This document shows positions 1 through 10,786 of a stretch of DNA of 64,000 bases, one piece after another; positions within the stretch are counted from its first letter, which is position 1, and each line of letters starts with the position of its first letter. A program made the translations under genes and the position numbers. The notes beneath the pieces are model-generated. The model was given only the letters and a program-made list of their open reading frames with translations. It was not told where the DNA came from and did no database searches. The DNA is from Rhipicephalus microplus (lineage: Eukaryota; Arthropoda; Arachnida; Ixodida; Ixodidae). The stretch spans positions 199,726,601 to 199,790,600 of the forward strand of contig NC_134701.1 in the NCBI RefSeq assembly GCF_043290135.1, in the 5' to 3' direction.

Positions 1-1255
1 GTCTACTCGTGGAAGCGGGTAGACGTCCTTTTTTGTGACGCTATTAAGCTTCCTGTAGTCAATACAGAATCGCAGCGTTCCGTCTTTTTTCTTTACTAGA
101 ACGACTGGCGAGGACCAAGCGCTGCTGGATGGTTGAATAATCCCGTCATCGAGCATCTCTTTTACTTGTGTCTGAATAGCCTCGCGTTCTTTGGCAGAAA
201 CGCGATAAGGCTGCTGCCGGATGGGGCGGATGTCATCGTCGGTAATAATTCGATGCTTCGTGAGGTGTGTTTGACGGACTTTAGAAGAAGAGGCGAAGCA
301 AGATCTAAACTCCCTTAAAAGGTCGTGAAGTGCAGCCTTTCTCTCGTCTGACAGCGTCGAATTAATGTCGATGTGGTCCAGAAATTCCTTATCCTCATGC
401 GTTTCCTCGGACGCGAAGCACTCCGTGACGTCGGCAACAGGTTCTCCATAAGCTAGGGTGGTTCCACGGAAAAGATGCCGGTGCTCGTAATTGAAGTTCG
501 TAGCTAGTATCGTTGACTGTCCGTCACGGACTCGCACAACACTTCGGGCGGCGCATACACCTTGGAGCAGCAGAAGTGATAAGTTGCTTTCAGCCACCAC
601 GTCGCCGTCTTGGAAGTCTTCACAAGTGACTTCGATGGGAACAGTTGCTCGAGGTGGCAGCGTCACACTGTCGTCAGCAACACGCAGCGCAAGTCTACGG
701 CAGTTATCGACGTCTCGATCTGTTGCGCCTTGAGTCGAGAAGGTCACGATGCGCTCACGGAGATTTATGATGGCACCGTATTCCCGAAGGAAGTCCATGC
801 CGATAATCAGCTGTCGCGAACAGTCGCGCAGAACGAGGCAGCTGAGCACAAACGTTGACGCACGAATTTTCACTCTTGCGGTACAGCGACCCAGCGATGT
901 TACAACGTGTCCTCCAGCTGTTCGAATTCGCGTTCCATTCCACGGCGTGATCACTTTCCTGAGATCTTTCGCTAGCCTCCCGCTGATGATCGAATAGTCT
1001 GCACCAGTGTCTACCAATGCACTGACCTGAAGACCGTCAACCAGCACAGGTATGTCGAGCGACACGCGGTCACTAAGTTCAGATGCGGATGTCGGCGTTT
1101 CTTCGGCACTGCGATTATTCTCGGACGAAATGCCTTCGGCGTTGCGTGCAAGCATCGATGGGAGGTCTTCCGCACTTTGAGTCCCAGCGACTTGCCCCCG
1201 AAGGCCGCTGCCTTCAGTTTTCCCGACGAGGGCTCGGGGAGCGTTGCCGTGCCGT
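1..1255 (-). CDS. pol: Pol polyprotein of gypsy element 1 (protease, RT start), partial
   Basis: An uninterrupted minus-strand frame runs from just after a TGA at about 1256-1258 to the window edge. It begins with a linker, then an aspartic protease with the active-site motif DTGADYS near 1000-1020 and the downstream IIGMDFL motif. A connecting region leads to the start of reverse transcriptase, with [20 protein letters not shown] and CIDYRKLN close to the edge. These are signature Ty3/gypsy RT motifs. The frame overlaps gag by about 40 nt and lies +1 (equivalently -2) relative to it. The first in-frame ATG is near 1156, after the overlap, so a gag-pol frameshift is the likelier way it is expressed. 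The C-terminal half is outside the window. Confidence 0.88.
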
Positions 1256-2665
1256 CACCCCAAAACGTGGCCCAGTGGCTGCGGGTCTCCTCGGAGATGG
1301 TGACCGCGATTGCCGTCGTGTAAAGGGTGCACGCTGTTGCACGAGATATTCTTCGATATCCCTTGGCCTTTGGCCAATTCGGGGACGAGGGGAATTGACG
1401 GAAAATCCGCGCAGTCCAAGTTGCCGGTATGGGCATTCGCGGTAAATGTGACCAGCCTCACCGCAATGATAGCAGAGGGGTCGTCTGTCTGGCGTACGCC
1501 AGAGATCAGACTTGCGCGTTGGTGTACGGCGACTATCGATGTCCAAATCAGCGTGCGCTGACTGAATCGCGACTGACGGCATCATTGTCTGGATCGGGAC
1601 GTATGGCATTGTCTGGATCGGGACGTGCGGCACTGTCTGGATCGGGACGTGCGGCACTGGCTGGATCGGGACTCCTTGACCCGAAAGAGGAGTGGCAGAT
1701 CGCAAGGCTTCCGCGTACGTACGACGGCGACTGTCAGTAGACACAGGAGCCGTTTCCAGATCAACCGACGTCGGCGGAAAACGATGGGCGTGCAGCACCT
1801 GCTGGACCTCGTCGCGGATGACACTGGTGATAGAACCAACATCGATTTGCCTTGTCCCGTACATCTTTTCCATTTCTTCCCGGACGACAGATCGAATGAT
1901 CTCGCGAATCCATTCGGGGCTCTTGCTCCCAGGGGTGGCGAAAATCTCGGGAGTTGAGGCAGCATTCACTTGACGGTCAAACTGGGCAGACCGTTGGTGC
2001 AGTACTCGCTCCATTGTTGCCGCTTCAGTAAGAAACTCAGCAACACTTTTGGGGGGACTACGCACCAAACCAGCAAAAAGTTGTTCCTTCACACCACGCA
2101 TGAGGTGGCGCAACTTTTTTTCTTCTGCCGTAGCAGGATCCGCTCGCTTGAAAAGCCGTGTCATGTCCTCGACGTACATCGAGACGGTCTCGTTGGGCAT
2201 CTGGATGCGTGATTGAAGTGCACGCTCCGCCCGTTCGCGGCGGTCGGGACTCCTGTAGGTCTCCAGGAGGCGACGCTGGAACTCGCGCCAAGATGTCAGA
2301 ACATCATCCCTGTTCAAAAACCACGTCTTGGCACCGTCTTTTAGGCACGTGTACACGTTCCGGAGCTTCGCGGCATCATCCCAGTAATTGATCGCTGCAA
2401 CACGTTCGAACTCACTCAGCCAGTCGTCAACATCTTCATGCTGCGCTCCGTGAAAGGGGCTAGGCATGAGCGGGTTCTGGACGGTGCAGTAGATCGGCGT
2501 GGAAGGTGTCGGAGCTTGCATGGGATCTTGTGTCGAAGTCATAGTCGCTGCGTCAGTGGTTGGTGTCTCAGGCGGTAGGCCTCGTTGGCGGCGGCTTACT
2601 CTATGAACAGGAGTGTCCACGGGTGCAGGGCTTGTGTTCCGGCTGCTGGACGGGGTCTTGGGCAT
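1214..2665 (-). CDS. gag: Gag polyprotein of gypsy element 1
   Basis: An intact 483-residue frame. The N-terminal ~60 residues are Ser/Thr/Pro-rich. Residues ~75-230 match the Ty3/gypsy capsid type (retrotransposon gag family), including the WxxFxRxLLETY-like and [10 protein letters not shown] segments. A CCHC zinc knuckle of form CX2CX4HX4C ([14 protein letters not shown]) sits at residues 398-411 and would bind the element's RNA. The C terminus is rich in Arg-Ser-Pro, fitting nucleic-acid binding. A VPIQTxPH-type octapeptide is tandemly repeated before the knuckle. Gag assembles virus-like particles in the cytoplasm. The stop codon lies about 40 nt inside the pol frame. Confidence 0.9.
   Translation of the reverse strand: MPKTPSSSRNTSPAPVDTPVHRVSRRQRGLPPETPTTDAATMTSTQDPMQAPTPSTPIYCTVQNPLMPSPFHGAQHEDVDDWLSEFERVAAINYWDDAAKLRNVYTCLKDGAKTWFLNRDDVLTSWREFQRRLLETYRSPDRRERAERALQSRIQMPNETVSMYVEDMTRLFKRADPATAEEKKLRHLMRGVKEQLFAGLVRSPPKSVAEFLTEAATMERVLHQRSAQFDRQVNAASTPEIFATPGSKSPEWIREIIRSVVREEMEKMYGTRQIDVGSITSVIRDEVQQVLHAHRFPPTSVDLETAPVSTDSRRRTYAEALRSATPLSGQGVPIQPVPHVPIQTVPHVPIQTMPYVPIQTMMPSVAIQSAHADLDIDSRRTPTRKSDLWRTPDRRPLCYHCGEAGHIYRECPYRQLGLRGFSVNSPRPRIGQRPRDIEEYLVQQRAPFTRRQSRSPSPRRPAATGPRFGVTARQRSPSPRREN
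1588..1683 (-). repeat. 24-bp tandem repeat inside gypsy-1 gag
   Basis: About four in-frame copies of a 24-bp unit (plus-strand core GTCTGGATCGGGACGT) encode the octapeptide VPIQTxPH. The unit length is a multiple of three, so copy-number change keeps the reading frame. Confidence 0.85.
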
Positions 2666-2720
2666 CGGGTGGATTGCAAGACGTTGTACCCAGCAACTCC
2701 ACCAGTCTTGTCACGTTACT

Positions 2721-3654
2721 CTCGACAAACTTGATAAAAAAATGGGCTCGTTTAGTCGACTACTCAAGCAGCGGCTCAGAGAGATCGTCTTCGTCTTCTT
2801 TCACACTTCGATCTCACCCAAGCAAACCATGTGGCAATATTGTGATAAAACGGTGATTCTTCTGAATGACACTTTGACTGTGTCTGTGCGGCCGAAGATC
2901 GCTCTAAGAAATCTTGAGTTAGCGATAAGAGTGCCGATTTCCTAGCCAAGATAGTGCACGATAATTGTTTGGACGGCGTGGGCAGCGTTTATTTCAGTGG
3001 TGTACGTCCAACGTTCTCCCACGTTCTACGTGACAGCCACGCCAGACTAGATGGGATTGTTGTGTCAGCAAAACTTCTCGCTTTATGCACAGTTTAAGAC
3101 GTCAAGTCTGTTTCTTTCGGAGACCACTGTGTAGTTATCGCCAGGTTCGGAAAAAAGCAGGTCAAAAGCTATCTAAATTGGAACCTCTGGAAATTCAATG
3201 CTAAGCTACTCAGAAGGCTGTCGCTGCGTCCGGACATGTCAGAGATGACCACTTAACTGATCAGCGCCATTTGTTGATGCAGCGCAGGATGTTTACTCGG
3301 CGGTTTACGACACTGGCTGAAGGGGGGCGCTACAGGCGCGATGCTCCTATAGCTGCACCTCGATCACAGATTCTTCGAGAGCAGCCTCTGCATCGGACAA
3401 CTCCGAGTCAGAGGACCAGAGCGGACAACCGAACACATCATAAGTACAGCGAAGAAATTTCGTTGAATGCATGTATTTTCATGGCGACGTGGGAGCTGCT
3501 CGCAACGTGTTGAAGCGCGTTCTCAGGGCTTATGTATTTCTCGTCTACCCACCAATTGATTAGTCCAACGTGAATGAGAGACATACAAATGAATGCACAA
3601 ATGGATTATTAGTCTTTCTCGTTCAGCCGCCATACAGATGCTTACACTCTTAAA
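2721..3654. other. Presumed 5' LTR/leader side of gypsy-1 and flank, unresolved
   Basis: No coding sequence is recognisable. Part of this stretch should be the 5' LTR of the neighbouring gypsy element by position, but there is no second copy to define its ends. The short plus-strand open frames show no family signature. Confidence 0.3.
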
Positions 3655-3800
3655 AACGCCTCTTTTCTCTTTTTTTCTCCCGCATTCATTCCCCTCTCCC
3701 CCGCGTAGGGTAGCAAGCTCGACGTAGTCTAGTTAACTTCCCTACTTTTCTGATATTTTTTCTTCTCTCTCTACCCTTACAATCACCTTTCGGAGTTACA
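3655..3800 (+). repeat. CT-rich LINE 3'-UTR-like segment
   Basis: A CT-rich stretch contains GTAGGGTAGCAAGC and TTAACTTCCCTAC followed by a polypyrimidine tail. The same ordered landmarks occur after the LINE RNase H/zinc region at 26590-26720 and, inverted, at 62075-62190, so it is probably the 3' end of that LINE family without its coding part. The following bases to about 4660 hold only short pyrimidine runs and a lone tRNA A-box-like string near 4248. Confidence 0.5.
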
Positions 3801-4669
3801 GGAAGGAAACTGCTTATCATTGCTCAACTTCTGTGTCCCTTAACACCTTGCAACGATGGACCCTTCATGCGCATAAGAGCTTTCCCAGCTAAAGGTTCCC
3901 ATAATGAGTGTGCTTCATCTCTCCCCCCCCCTTAAAGATAAAAATAAATGGGGTAGCTACGCATTGTGGAACGTGCAGTGTGAAGACAGTGGAGCTGGTG
4001 GCCTCCAACTTTCTCTCCTTCTCACGATCGTTTTCTTTTTTTACCCCCTTCTTTTACCGTACTATACATGGTTATGTTACCCCTCACCCTCTTCCTTCCT
4101 CATTAGCCTTTCTTTTCCCCACATCTTTGCTACACAATAGTCCATCACGTATTATTATACGGGCCCTAACACCACACTCGCACTACGTGACGCATGCATG
4201 AGGTTTCTTTCTCTCTCTCTCTCTTTTTTGAGGCAGTGTAATGAACTGGTGTGGCTCAGTAGTAGATTACCTGCACCTAAAACTACAATAGCGACAGAGC
4301 AGGATACGAATCATATGGCGTTTGCTTTTCACTCAATGTAAAAGTCTGTGTGTCCCACACCGATGCCTGATTAGGAGGATGTGTTTTCTCCATACAAAGA
4401 TCGGAGGGTGCTGTTGAAAGAAGTGCAGTATAAGCAGTGAGAACAGGCGTTACGTAGTGTGCAATTTTTCTTTCTTGAATTTTGAATGGCGCGTCATATG
4501 TGTGTATGCCCCGTCGAAACAATGAAAGAAACACTTTATTTCAAGAAATAATTTACTAGAATGTGTCAAATATGTAATAATGAGTTTTATTGCATGGGTG
4601 TAAATGAGGACCGCTTCAAGCGGGTACGGAAATCTTCCGCGTGATAAGGTCTTCCCTTTACATCCACGT

Positions 4670-4765
4670 GCAGAAAAAATTGGCAGATCCCACGTACAGT
4701 GGAAATTGATATGCGAAGCACGAATGAGGAAGGTTGACATGCCTCTTTAAAATCAGCACAACGTT
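4670..4765 (+). repeat. Dispersed repeat with GGCAGATCCCACGTAC core
   Basis: The string around GATCCCACGTAC followed by TATGCGAAGC and AACGTTACG recurs in the same order and orientation at 42815-42925, where the spacing is similar but the sequence has diverged. It leads directly into the first unit of the ~145-bp tandem array, so both may belong to one larger tick repeat. Confidence 0.55.
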
Positions 4766-4789
4766 ACGAGGCAGACGTAAATTATCCCG

Positions 4790-4912
4790 TTTACGACTTC
4801 CATGTCATGATTATCGTGTTTGAACGTGTCATTTGCAATACTCGCCTGTTCACGTCACGTGATACAAAATTAGGTATATATATGAAGCTAGCGAAACTGC
4901 CGCGAGCGCATC
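4790..4912 (+). repeat. Left part of ~145-bp tandem array
   Basis: One unit with the landmarks CATGATTATCGTG, CACGTCACGTGATAC, GAAGCTAGCGAAAC and GCGAGCGCATC. The array stops at 4912 where a LINE begins and resumes at about 6720. Confidence 0.75.
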
Positions 4913-6686
4913 TAGACTGGTTTCAGAAGGCTAAGTGTGAACTCAACTCTATGATGAAAACAGCGAAAGCCCTCTCTCCCTCCAAGCTATATCTAATTCT
5001 TTTATTAACTATTTCCGGTCTGTTATTTCTGAGAAATAAACCATTCCCTCTCTTACTAGTATTCCTTGTTCTGAAACAATCATTGATATAGAAATAACCA
5101 AGGTATACATTCTCTGTCTTATCTTAAAAATGGATGGGAAAAATGTATCGGTTCGGATGTGATACATAACGCATTCTTAGTTTGCCACTCTCTGTGGTCA
5201 CCCAAAAACTTAACAACCATATTTAATAAATATTTGTTTTCTGGCTTTGTTCCCTTTTTATGGAAGATGGCTATGGTCCCGCCTCTATTTAAATCTGGCT
5301 ATAAGCAGTCCCTATTAAACTGTAGACCAATATCATTGACCTCTCAGTCATGCAAAATGTTAGAACATATCATTCATAAACACAGTACGCTCTTGGAATC
5401 AAAGCAATTACTATCTCAACGATTACATGGGTTTAGACGTGGCTTTAGCACAACAATGCATTTAGTCGAATTCCCGCATAATATCTTGCTTAGCCTTGAT
5501 CATGGTGATCAGGTTGATGCTATTTTCATAGACTTCGCAAAGGCCTTCTACATTACTTTCTGAACACGTTGCTAAATTCGACGTAATATTAAACAATCCT
5601 CAATTGGTTAACTGGATATCTAGCTTTTTGTCATGTCGATCTCAGTTCATTTCTTACAGGTCAACCAACTCTGTTGTTATTAGTGTAACATCTGGAGTGC
5701 CACAAGGGTCCGCTCTTGGGTCTTTACTTTTTTTACTTTACCTAAACGAGTTGCCTGCTTACAACTCCTCTCCAGTTTGTCCCTATGCTGACGATTACGT
5801 TTTGTATGAACTAATCGAAACAGTTCTTATGTTGCTTATGTCCTCTTGTAATAAATATTCCTCTGTTTTATTACTCTTTTTATAACTGCCCTGTAAATAG
5901 GGTTTTCGAATACAAGTATCTTAGTGTTATTTCTACACACAATATGTCATAGTCCAAGCACATCGGCTATATATGTAACAAAACAATAAAAAAAACTAGC
6001 CCTCCTACATCACACCCTGTCTAAATACCCAAAAGACACAAAGCTTCTCCAGTACAAATCGCTGATTCGGCCTGTACTTGACTACGCGTCTGTTGTCTGG
6101 AACCCGTATAAGCAGTGCGAGATTCAAGAGCTGGAAGCAGTCCAGAAAAAAGCGGTAGGATTCATATGTCATCGTTACGACTGCAATTTATCACCCTCTT
6201 CTACTCTATATTTATTGCAATTATTTCACTTCATTTGCGCCGCCGAATCGAGTAATTAAAATTCTTGCTGCGCATCATTTCCAGCATGTTTAAACTGTCA
6301 AATAAAAAGGAATACATTAACTTTGCCCCACCGTCAACGACGAAAAGCTACCACAACCTAAACTTGAGGCCTTATTACGTTCGAACGTTCAAGCTCAGTT
6401 TTTTTTCCCCGTTCGATCGAGGACTAGAATTCATTACCTGGTTAAATTCGTTCATGCCCATCGCAGAGTTTTGTAGCCGCAATCTATAACACATGTGTGT
6501 GAAATACGCTGATCTGTTTGAAAATGGCCTTTGTTTGTTCTTTTTTTTCACGTTATGGTATTTTTGCCTTAATGTTCACACGACGTTATTATGTTACCTC
6601 TTTGGTTGTTCTCATTGTTTCTAGTTATGTTCTTGTGTATCCTTGCATACCCACTCCTGCCATAGAGCAATCAGCACTGCTGTGTG

Positions 6687-6717
<31 letters not shown>

Positions 6718-6719
6718 AT
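4913..6719 (+). mobile_element. 5'-truncated non-LTR retrotransposon with AAAT-repeat tail
   Basis: A degenerate LINE with reverse-transcriptase motifs ending in an (AAAT)n tail at about 6688-6719, the expected 3' end of a target-primed insertion. It interrupts the ~145-bp tandem array: the unit breaks after GCGAGCGCATC and continues after the tail with ATGAG. No endonuclease or ORF1 is present, so the 5' part was lost, most likely on insertion. Confidence 0.75.
5159..5885 (+). pseudogene. LINE reverse transcriptase remnant (CR1/Jockey-like)
   Basis: Two open stretches, 5159-5563 and 5604-5885, carry successive RT motifs in different frames. The first has PLFKSGYKQSLLNCRPISLT, then a GFRRGFST motif and IFIDFAKAF (the first catalytic Asp). 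The second has SGVPQGSALGSLLFLLYLNE and YADDYVLY (the catalytic YADD box). Together they define a LINE RT of the CR1/Jockey type. The frame change near 5563 and a shortened segment between motifs show it is dead. Further decayed C-terminal sequence extends to about 6480. Confidence 0.8.
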
Positions 6720-7480
6720 GAGTGGGGTACGTTGTCATGTTTTTACATGACACGCATCTCATAATTATCTTGTCTGCACCACTGATATTGCCACCCACAG
6801 GTAGTGGGTGGCATTATCCCCCCCTGCACCACCTTCGTCGTCCATTCACGTCCCGTAATACCGAATTTGGTATATGTGAAGCTAGCGAAACGACCGCGAG
6901 CGCATCATGAGCGTCATGTTCTTACATCACACGCATCTCATGATTATTGTGCTTGCACCAATCGTATACCTTCGTCATCTATTGACGTCACGTAACACCA
7001 AATTTTGTATATGTGAAGCCAGCGAGACGACCATGAGCACACTATGAGCGTAGTATGTAGCCATGTTCTTACATCACACGAATCTCATGATTATCAAGCT
7101 TGCACCAGCCGTGTACCTACGTCGTTCATTCACGTCATGTAATACCAAATTGTGCATATGTAAACCTAGCAAAACGGCCGCGAGCGCATCATGAGCGTGG
7201 CGTGTGGTCATGACTTACATGACATGCATGTCATGATTTCCACGTTTGGGTCTGTCACTCATGTTCGCCATGCAGTCATGTGATACCATACTAGTTTTTC
7301 AGTACGTCATGTGAACGAAACCATTTCGAGATATGCAAGACCATGAAATGTAAATCATGACCTTCAAGACATCCATGCTTGTATTTTAGTGTTATGACTA
7401 TCCACTTACGCTCGCCATACATTCATATTATGTCATACCAATTTTGGTATTGATACCATTATCAAAACGGCCAGGAGTGT
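6720..7480 (+). repeat. Tandem array, ~140-150-bp units, decaying rightwards
   Basis: Units are marked by a repeated order: TCTTACATCACACG, CATGATTAT, CACGTCACGTAA, ATACCAAATT, GAAGC(T/C)AGCGA and GAGCGCATC. The last landmark occurs near 6896, 7033 (as a variant) and 7180, giving spacings of 137 and 147 bp. Beyond 7200 the units are more diverged. It continues the array broken at 4912. Confidence 0.75.
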
Positions 7481-7669
7481 TAAAAGTCGTAGGCTGCTAG
7501 AATGGCCCGTGTGACAGGGGTATAAACGGGCATATCCGACGAAAAGGCGTATGTGAGACGAAATTAAATCAGTATGATTAGATACGCAAATGAAGTTACA
7601 AAAGAGAACCTCAATTAATAGAACAGGCATTCCACGAGCATTACGGAGAAATATTCGGCACGGAAGAAC

Positions 7670-8590
7670 ACGTCACTGAAGAGTTTAAAACATAGTTTCT
7701 ATTAAACACGCCTCGACAGTGGGCGGAAGCGACTGAAGTGGCCTCCAGTCATTGGTCAAATAGTAGCAGCAATCGAAAGATTAACTCGAGGGAAGTCACC
7801 GGGTTCTGACGGAGTTGGGGCAGGGCTCTATATTGTCTTGAAAAGCGACTTAAGTCATGTGTGTTTGAAAGTGTTTAATAGCACCGACACGCAAAAGCAG
7901 GTACCTCCGCCCTTTCGGACAAATTAACCCACGTGGTCCTTATACCAAAAACAGAACGTCGATCCCAAGATATTGGCACAACGTGACTTCAAGTTAGGTG
8001 CGCTAGGCACTACTTGTGCCCTCCGGATGGTTTGCGACGCACGAGCCTGCGGGGCCCAGCTGCGCGCGACCGCTGTTGGAAAAAAAAAAGAAGAACGTGG
8101 AGGAAGAGACAAAAGTGAATCCGCGAGACAACTAAGAGATTTTCATTCTAGCTGCGTTGTTATTTTCGGGCACAGGTTCGCCCTGCCCGCGTTAGTCTGT
8201 TAGAAGTGTTCATTGAACCGTGCGGTCCAATATTCACAAGGGTTCTCGGAAAGAGACTGCAGAGTGAAGTAGGGAGTATTGTAAGGCCTCATCAAACATG
8301 CGGCATCAAAGGAAGGCCAATATATACAAACATCCATACCACCAGAAGCGTATTAGAATAATGTGATGAAATCGGCGAATGTGGGGCTATGTTACAGCTG
8401 AACTTGCAAAAGACTCTTGGTCGGGTTGCTCATGAGATACTTTTCTGCATACTAGAACACGTAAACGTAGGCCACCTGATCATACATGCTGTAAAGATGT
8501 GTTATAAGGAATGCACTGCTCACCTCATAATAAACAAGGAGGTCACGAGAAGCTTTATCGTATGGTCATCCATGAGACAAGAATGTTGGT
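7670..8590 (+). pseudogene. Non-LTR retrotransposon RT fragment, LINE-2 family
   Basis: Broken frames read IERLTRGKSPGSDGVGAGLY (RT motif 0/1, ~7770-7830), then QTCGIKGRPIYTN (~8300), and LQLNLQKTLGRVAHE leading to INKEVTR and SSMRQEC (8395-8590). These match in order the RT segments of the long minus-strand LINE at 16.3-17.5 kb and the plus-strand one split at 21.6/24.85 kb, so all are one family. Stops and frameshifts make it non-functional. It is truncated before the YADD-type box. Confidence 0.7.
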
Positions 8591-9597
8591 AACAAACATA
8601 AACACACCCACACACGTTGCGCTTCGCGTGGGGCGTGATTCTATGTTTCTTACAGGGTGTCTTATTCGGGCAGTTGTATTTTTTTTCTGAAGCTTGCGAC
8701 AACGACAAGGTTCTCTAAAAAAACAGTCTGGGAAATGTATGCGGTGGCAAGACGTGAACATTGTGCAACGTATACAGCATAGCAAAGCATTTCTGTGTGA
8801 AGCTTTTCTCATTTTGTGCTTTTTATGTGCTCGGCCTCTGCCTTGCCTTGGAATAAAAAAAAAGCGGATAGTCGGTCTCCTGTCTCTTTGATTGATATAT
8901 AGATTGACCACTTTTTCAAAAAAGTGCGATGAATAAAGCTGTATTGAATTATGATTACCTGCATATCTTGGTATTATAACTTATTCGAAATAAAAATTGC
9001 GCCATGACCTCAATTCGCACCAACAACTTTGAGCTAGACAAAATAAGAAATCACTAAATCAAAACGACCAACAATAGCCATGACATTTGGGCGAAGAAAA
9101 GTGTTCTGACATCAATAACTTTCGCCATAGCTAAACGTCAGTTGCGCACAGTAATGCGAAATTCGCCCAGTGAAACTGAAGTGGGAAGTTCAGGCCAGTT
9201 GCTCTCACCAACCACCAGGCGCGCTATGGTTGACTGGGCTGTCGAGGTCTATGGGAGCGTCCACCCTGGTTTTCCATTTAGCTATGGTTATACGTCAGCA
9301 TTGCGGTTATCAGCCAATACATGTCTCATGTCGACACGCCTTGCGTGCGCGTGTACGTAGACACACGCGGACTGTGTGGACTGCGCCGCGCTCGAGCCTC
9401 TAACATGGCGGTATGCACACGACGGCTGACAGATGGCAGCAATTTCGCGTAAGGTCTATAAACTTACCTTTATGATTGGAAAAGCCCTAGAAATCGATAT
9501 ATTGGAAATACGATCATACCTCCCGAAATAGAAAGTTACGAGTTTTCGAGAAGCCCCTTACGGGTGCATAATGTACAGACTAACCCTTCCTATCAAG
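8591..9597. other. No identifiable feature
   Basis: Moderately AT-rich sequence with short open frames only. No domain, RNA gene or repeat shared with the rest of the window was recognised. Confidence 0.5.
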
Positions 9598-9672
9598 CCG
9601 CGGTGGCAGCCGAGTGGTAAAGTGTTCCTCTCACAATCCGAAGGTCAGCGTTTCGAATTCCGCTGTTGGCTT
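9598..9672 (+). repeat. tRNA-like SINE head
   Basis: Contains an A-box-like GGCAGCCGAGTGGTAAAGTG and a B-box-like string GTTTCGAATTCC about 45 bp later, the spacing of a class II (Ser/Leu-like) tRNA. The acceptor ends do not pair and there is no CCA-compatible arm, so it is read as the head of a SINE and not as a functional tRNA gene. Confidence 0.6.
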
Positions 9673-9719
9673 CATTCCCGAAAAGTATTCCTTAGAGTTC
9701 TGAAAGTTTTATTTTTTGA

Positions 9720-10490
9720 AGTTTCAACTTTTGTCTGACGTCACACCTTACCATGAAGGGGGTACTATGCGTTTCTTTCTAGCTAAATGGCCCCTGATGC
9801 ATTGGCTTCCCCGCAATTTATAGTCGAAACTAGTGAGTATTATCCAGGCCCTTATTAGCCCTGATAAGGCACAACTTTTGTTTTGCGTCACACCTTGCCA
9901 TGAAGGGCGTATTATGCATTTGTTTCGAGCTAAAAGGCCCCTGATATGTTTGCTTTCTCACAATGCTTGGTCGAAACTAGCGAAAAAAGTTGAGCCTTAT
10001 AAGGGCTGATAAGGGCCTAAAGTTTTTTCGCTAGTTTCAACCAAGCATTGCGAGAAAGTCAACATATCAGGAGCCTTTCAGCTCGGAACAAATGCATACT
10101 ACGCCCTCCACTGCAAGGTGTGGCGTTAGACAATAGTTCAGCCTTATCAGGGCTGATAACGGCCTGAACTTTTTTCACTAGTTTCAACCAAACATTGCGG
10201 GAAACCCAACATATCAGGGGCATTTAAGCTCAGAACAAATGCATAGTACGCCCTCCCCGGCAAGGTGTGACGTCAAACAAAAGTTCAGTTTTATCAGGGC
10301 TGATAAGGGCCTCAAAATTTTTCGCTTGTTTCGATCATGCATTGCGGGGAAGCCAGCGCATCAGGGGCCCCTTTAGCTAGAAACAAACGCATAGTACGCC
10401 CTCAATGGCAAGGTGTGATGTCAGACAAAAGTTGAGTTTTGTCAGGGCTGATAAGAGCCTAAACGTTTTTCGCTAGTTTCGACCATTTTC
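9720..10490. repeat. 147-bp-period satellite with an internal orientation flip
   Basis: Two units on the left read in one orientation (GAAACTAG at 9826 and 9973, spacing 147). Four boundary marks on the right read in the other (CTAGTTTC or a variant at 10031, 10178, 10324 and 10473; spacings 147, 146, 149). The flip is at about 10000. Each unit carries the hairpin CTTATCAGGGCTGATAAG, a GTCACACCTTGCCATG-type string and CCCCTGAT. No coding capacity. Confidence 0.85.
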
Positions 10491-10554
10491 CCGCTGTCAG
10501 TCCCATTTTTAGCTTCATTTATTTAGAGCCGTTAAATTTTTTATGAACTTTTGT

Positions 10555-10745
10555 CGCACTTCAACCCGTGAAAACTTGGCGGCATAAGACCCACCCCCTT
10601 ACGGGTCCTATGCCGCTGTACTGTATGAACTTTATTTTTCTAAAAAAGAAAAGAAAACATCTTAAGACAAGAGCACAGTGGAATTCGAACCACTGGCCTT
10701 GGGTTGTGAAACGAGCACTTGACCCCTCGGCCACTGGTGCTTCTT
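10555..10745 (-). mobile_element. tRNA-derived SINE
   Basis: On the minus strand a tRNA-like head (A box AGTGGCCGAGGGGTCAAGTG, B box GGTTCGAATTCC) is followed by an A/T-rich body and a GGCGGCATAGGACC-like hairpin region. The head recurs on the minus strand at 14655-14755, and the AACTTGGCGGCATGGGACC body recurs near 11290, which supports a dispersed SINE family and not a tRNA gene. Confidence 0.65.
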
Positions 10746-10786
10746 TTTCCTTAATATCTCGGTCACTAGTGCATCCTGAGAGTGTG

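Larger units (their letters stand above)
1..2720 (-). mobile_element. Ty3/gypsy LTR retrotransposon 1, truncated by the window edge
   Basis: Read on the minus strand, gag is followed by an overlapping pol frame with protease and the first part of reverse transcriptase, in the order protease then RT that is usual for Ty3/gypsy. The element runs off the left edge, so RNase H, integrase and the 3' LTR are not visible. A possible primer-binding site starting TGGTGGAGTTGC lies around 2690-2705, just upstream of gag. The 5' LTR should lie to its right, but with no second LTR in the window its limits cannot be drawn. Codon usage and frame integrity of gag and the visible pol suggest a fairly young copy. 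Confidence 0.9.

Noticed and set aside
1083..1973. Plus-strand frames opposite gypsy-1
   Set aside because: Shadows of gag and pol on the other strand.
9598..9672. Functional tRNA genes here and at 10.7, 25.8, 50.9 and 54.3 kb
   Set aside because: A and B boxes are present but acceptor stems do not pair, and most are joined to SINE bodies.
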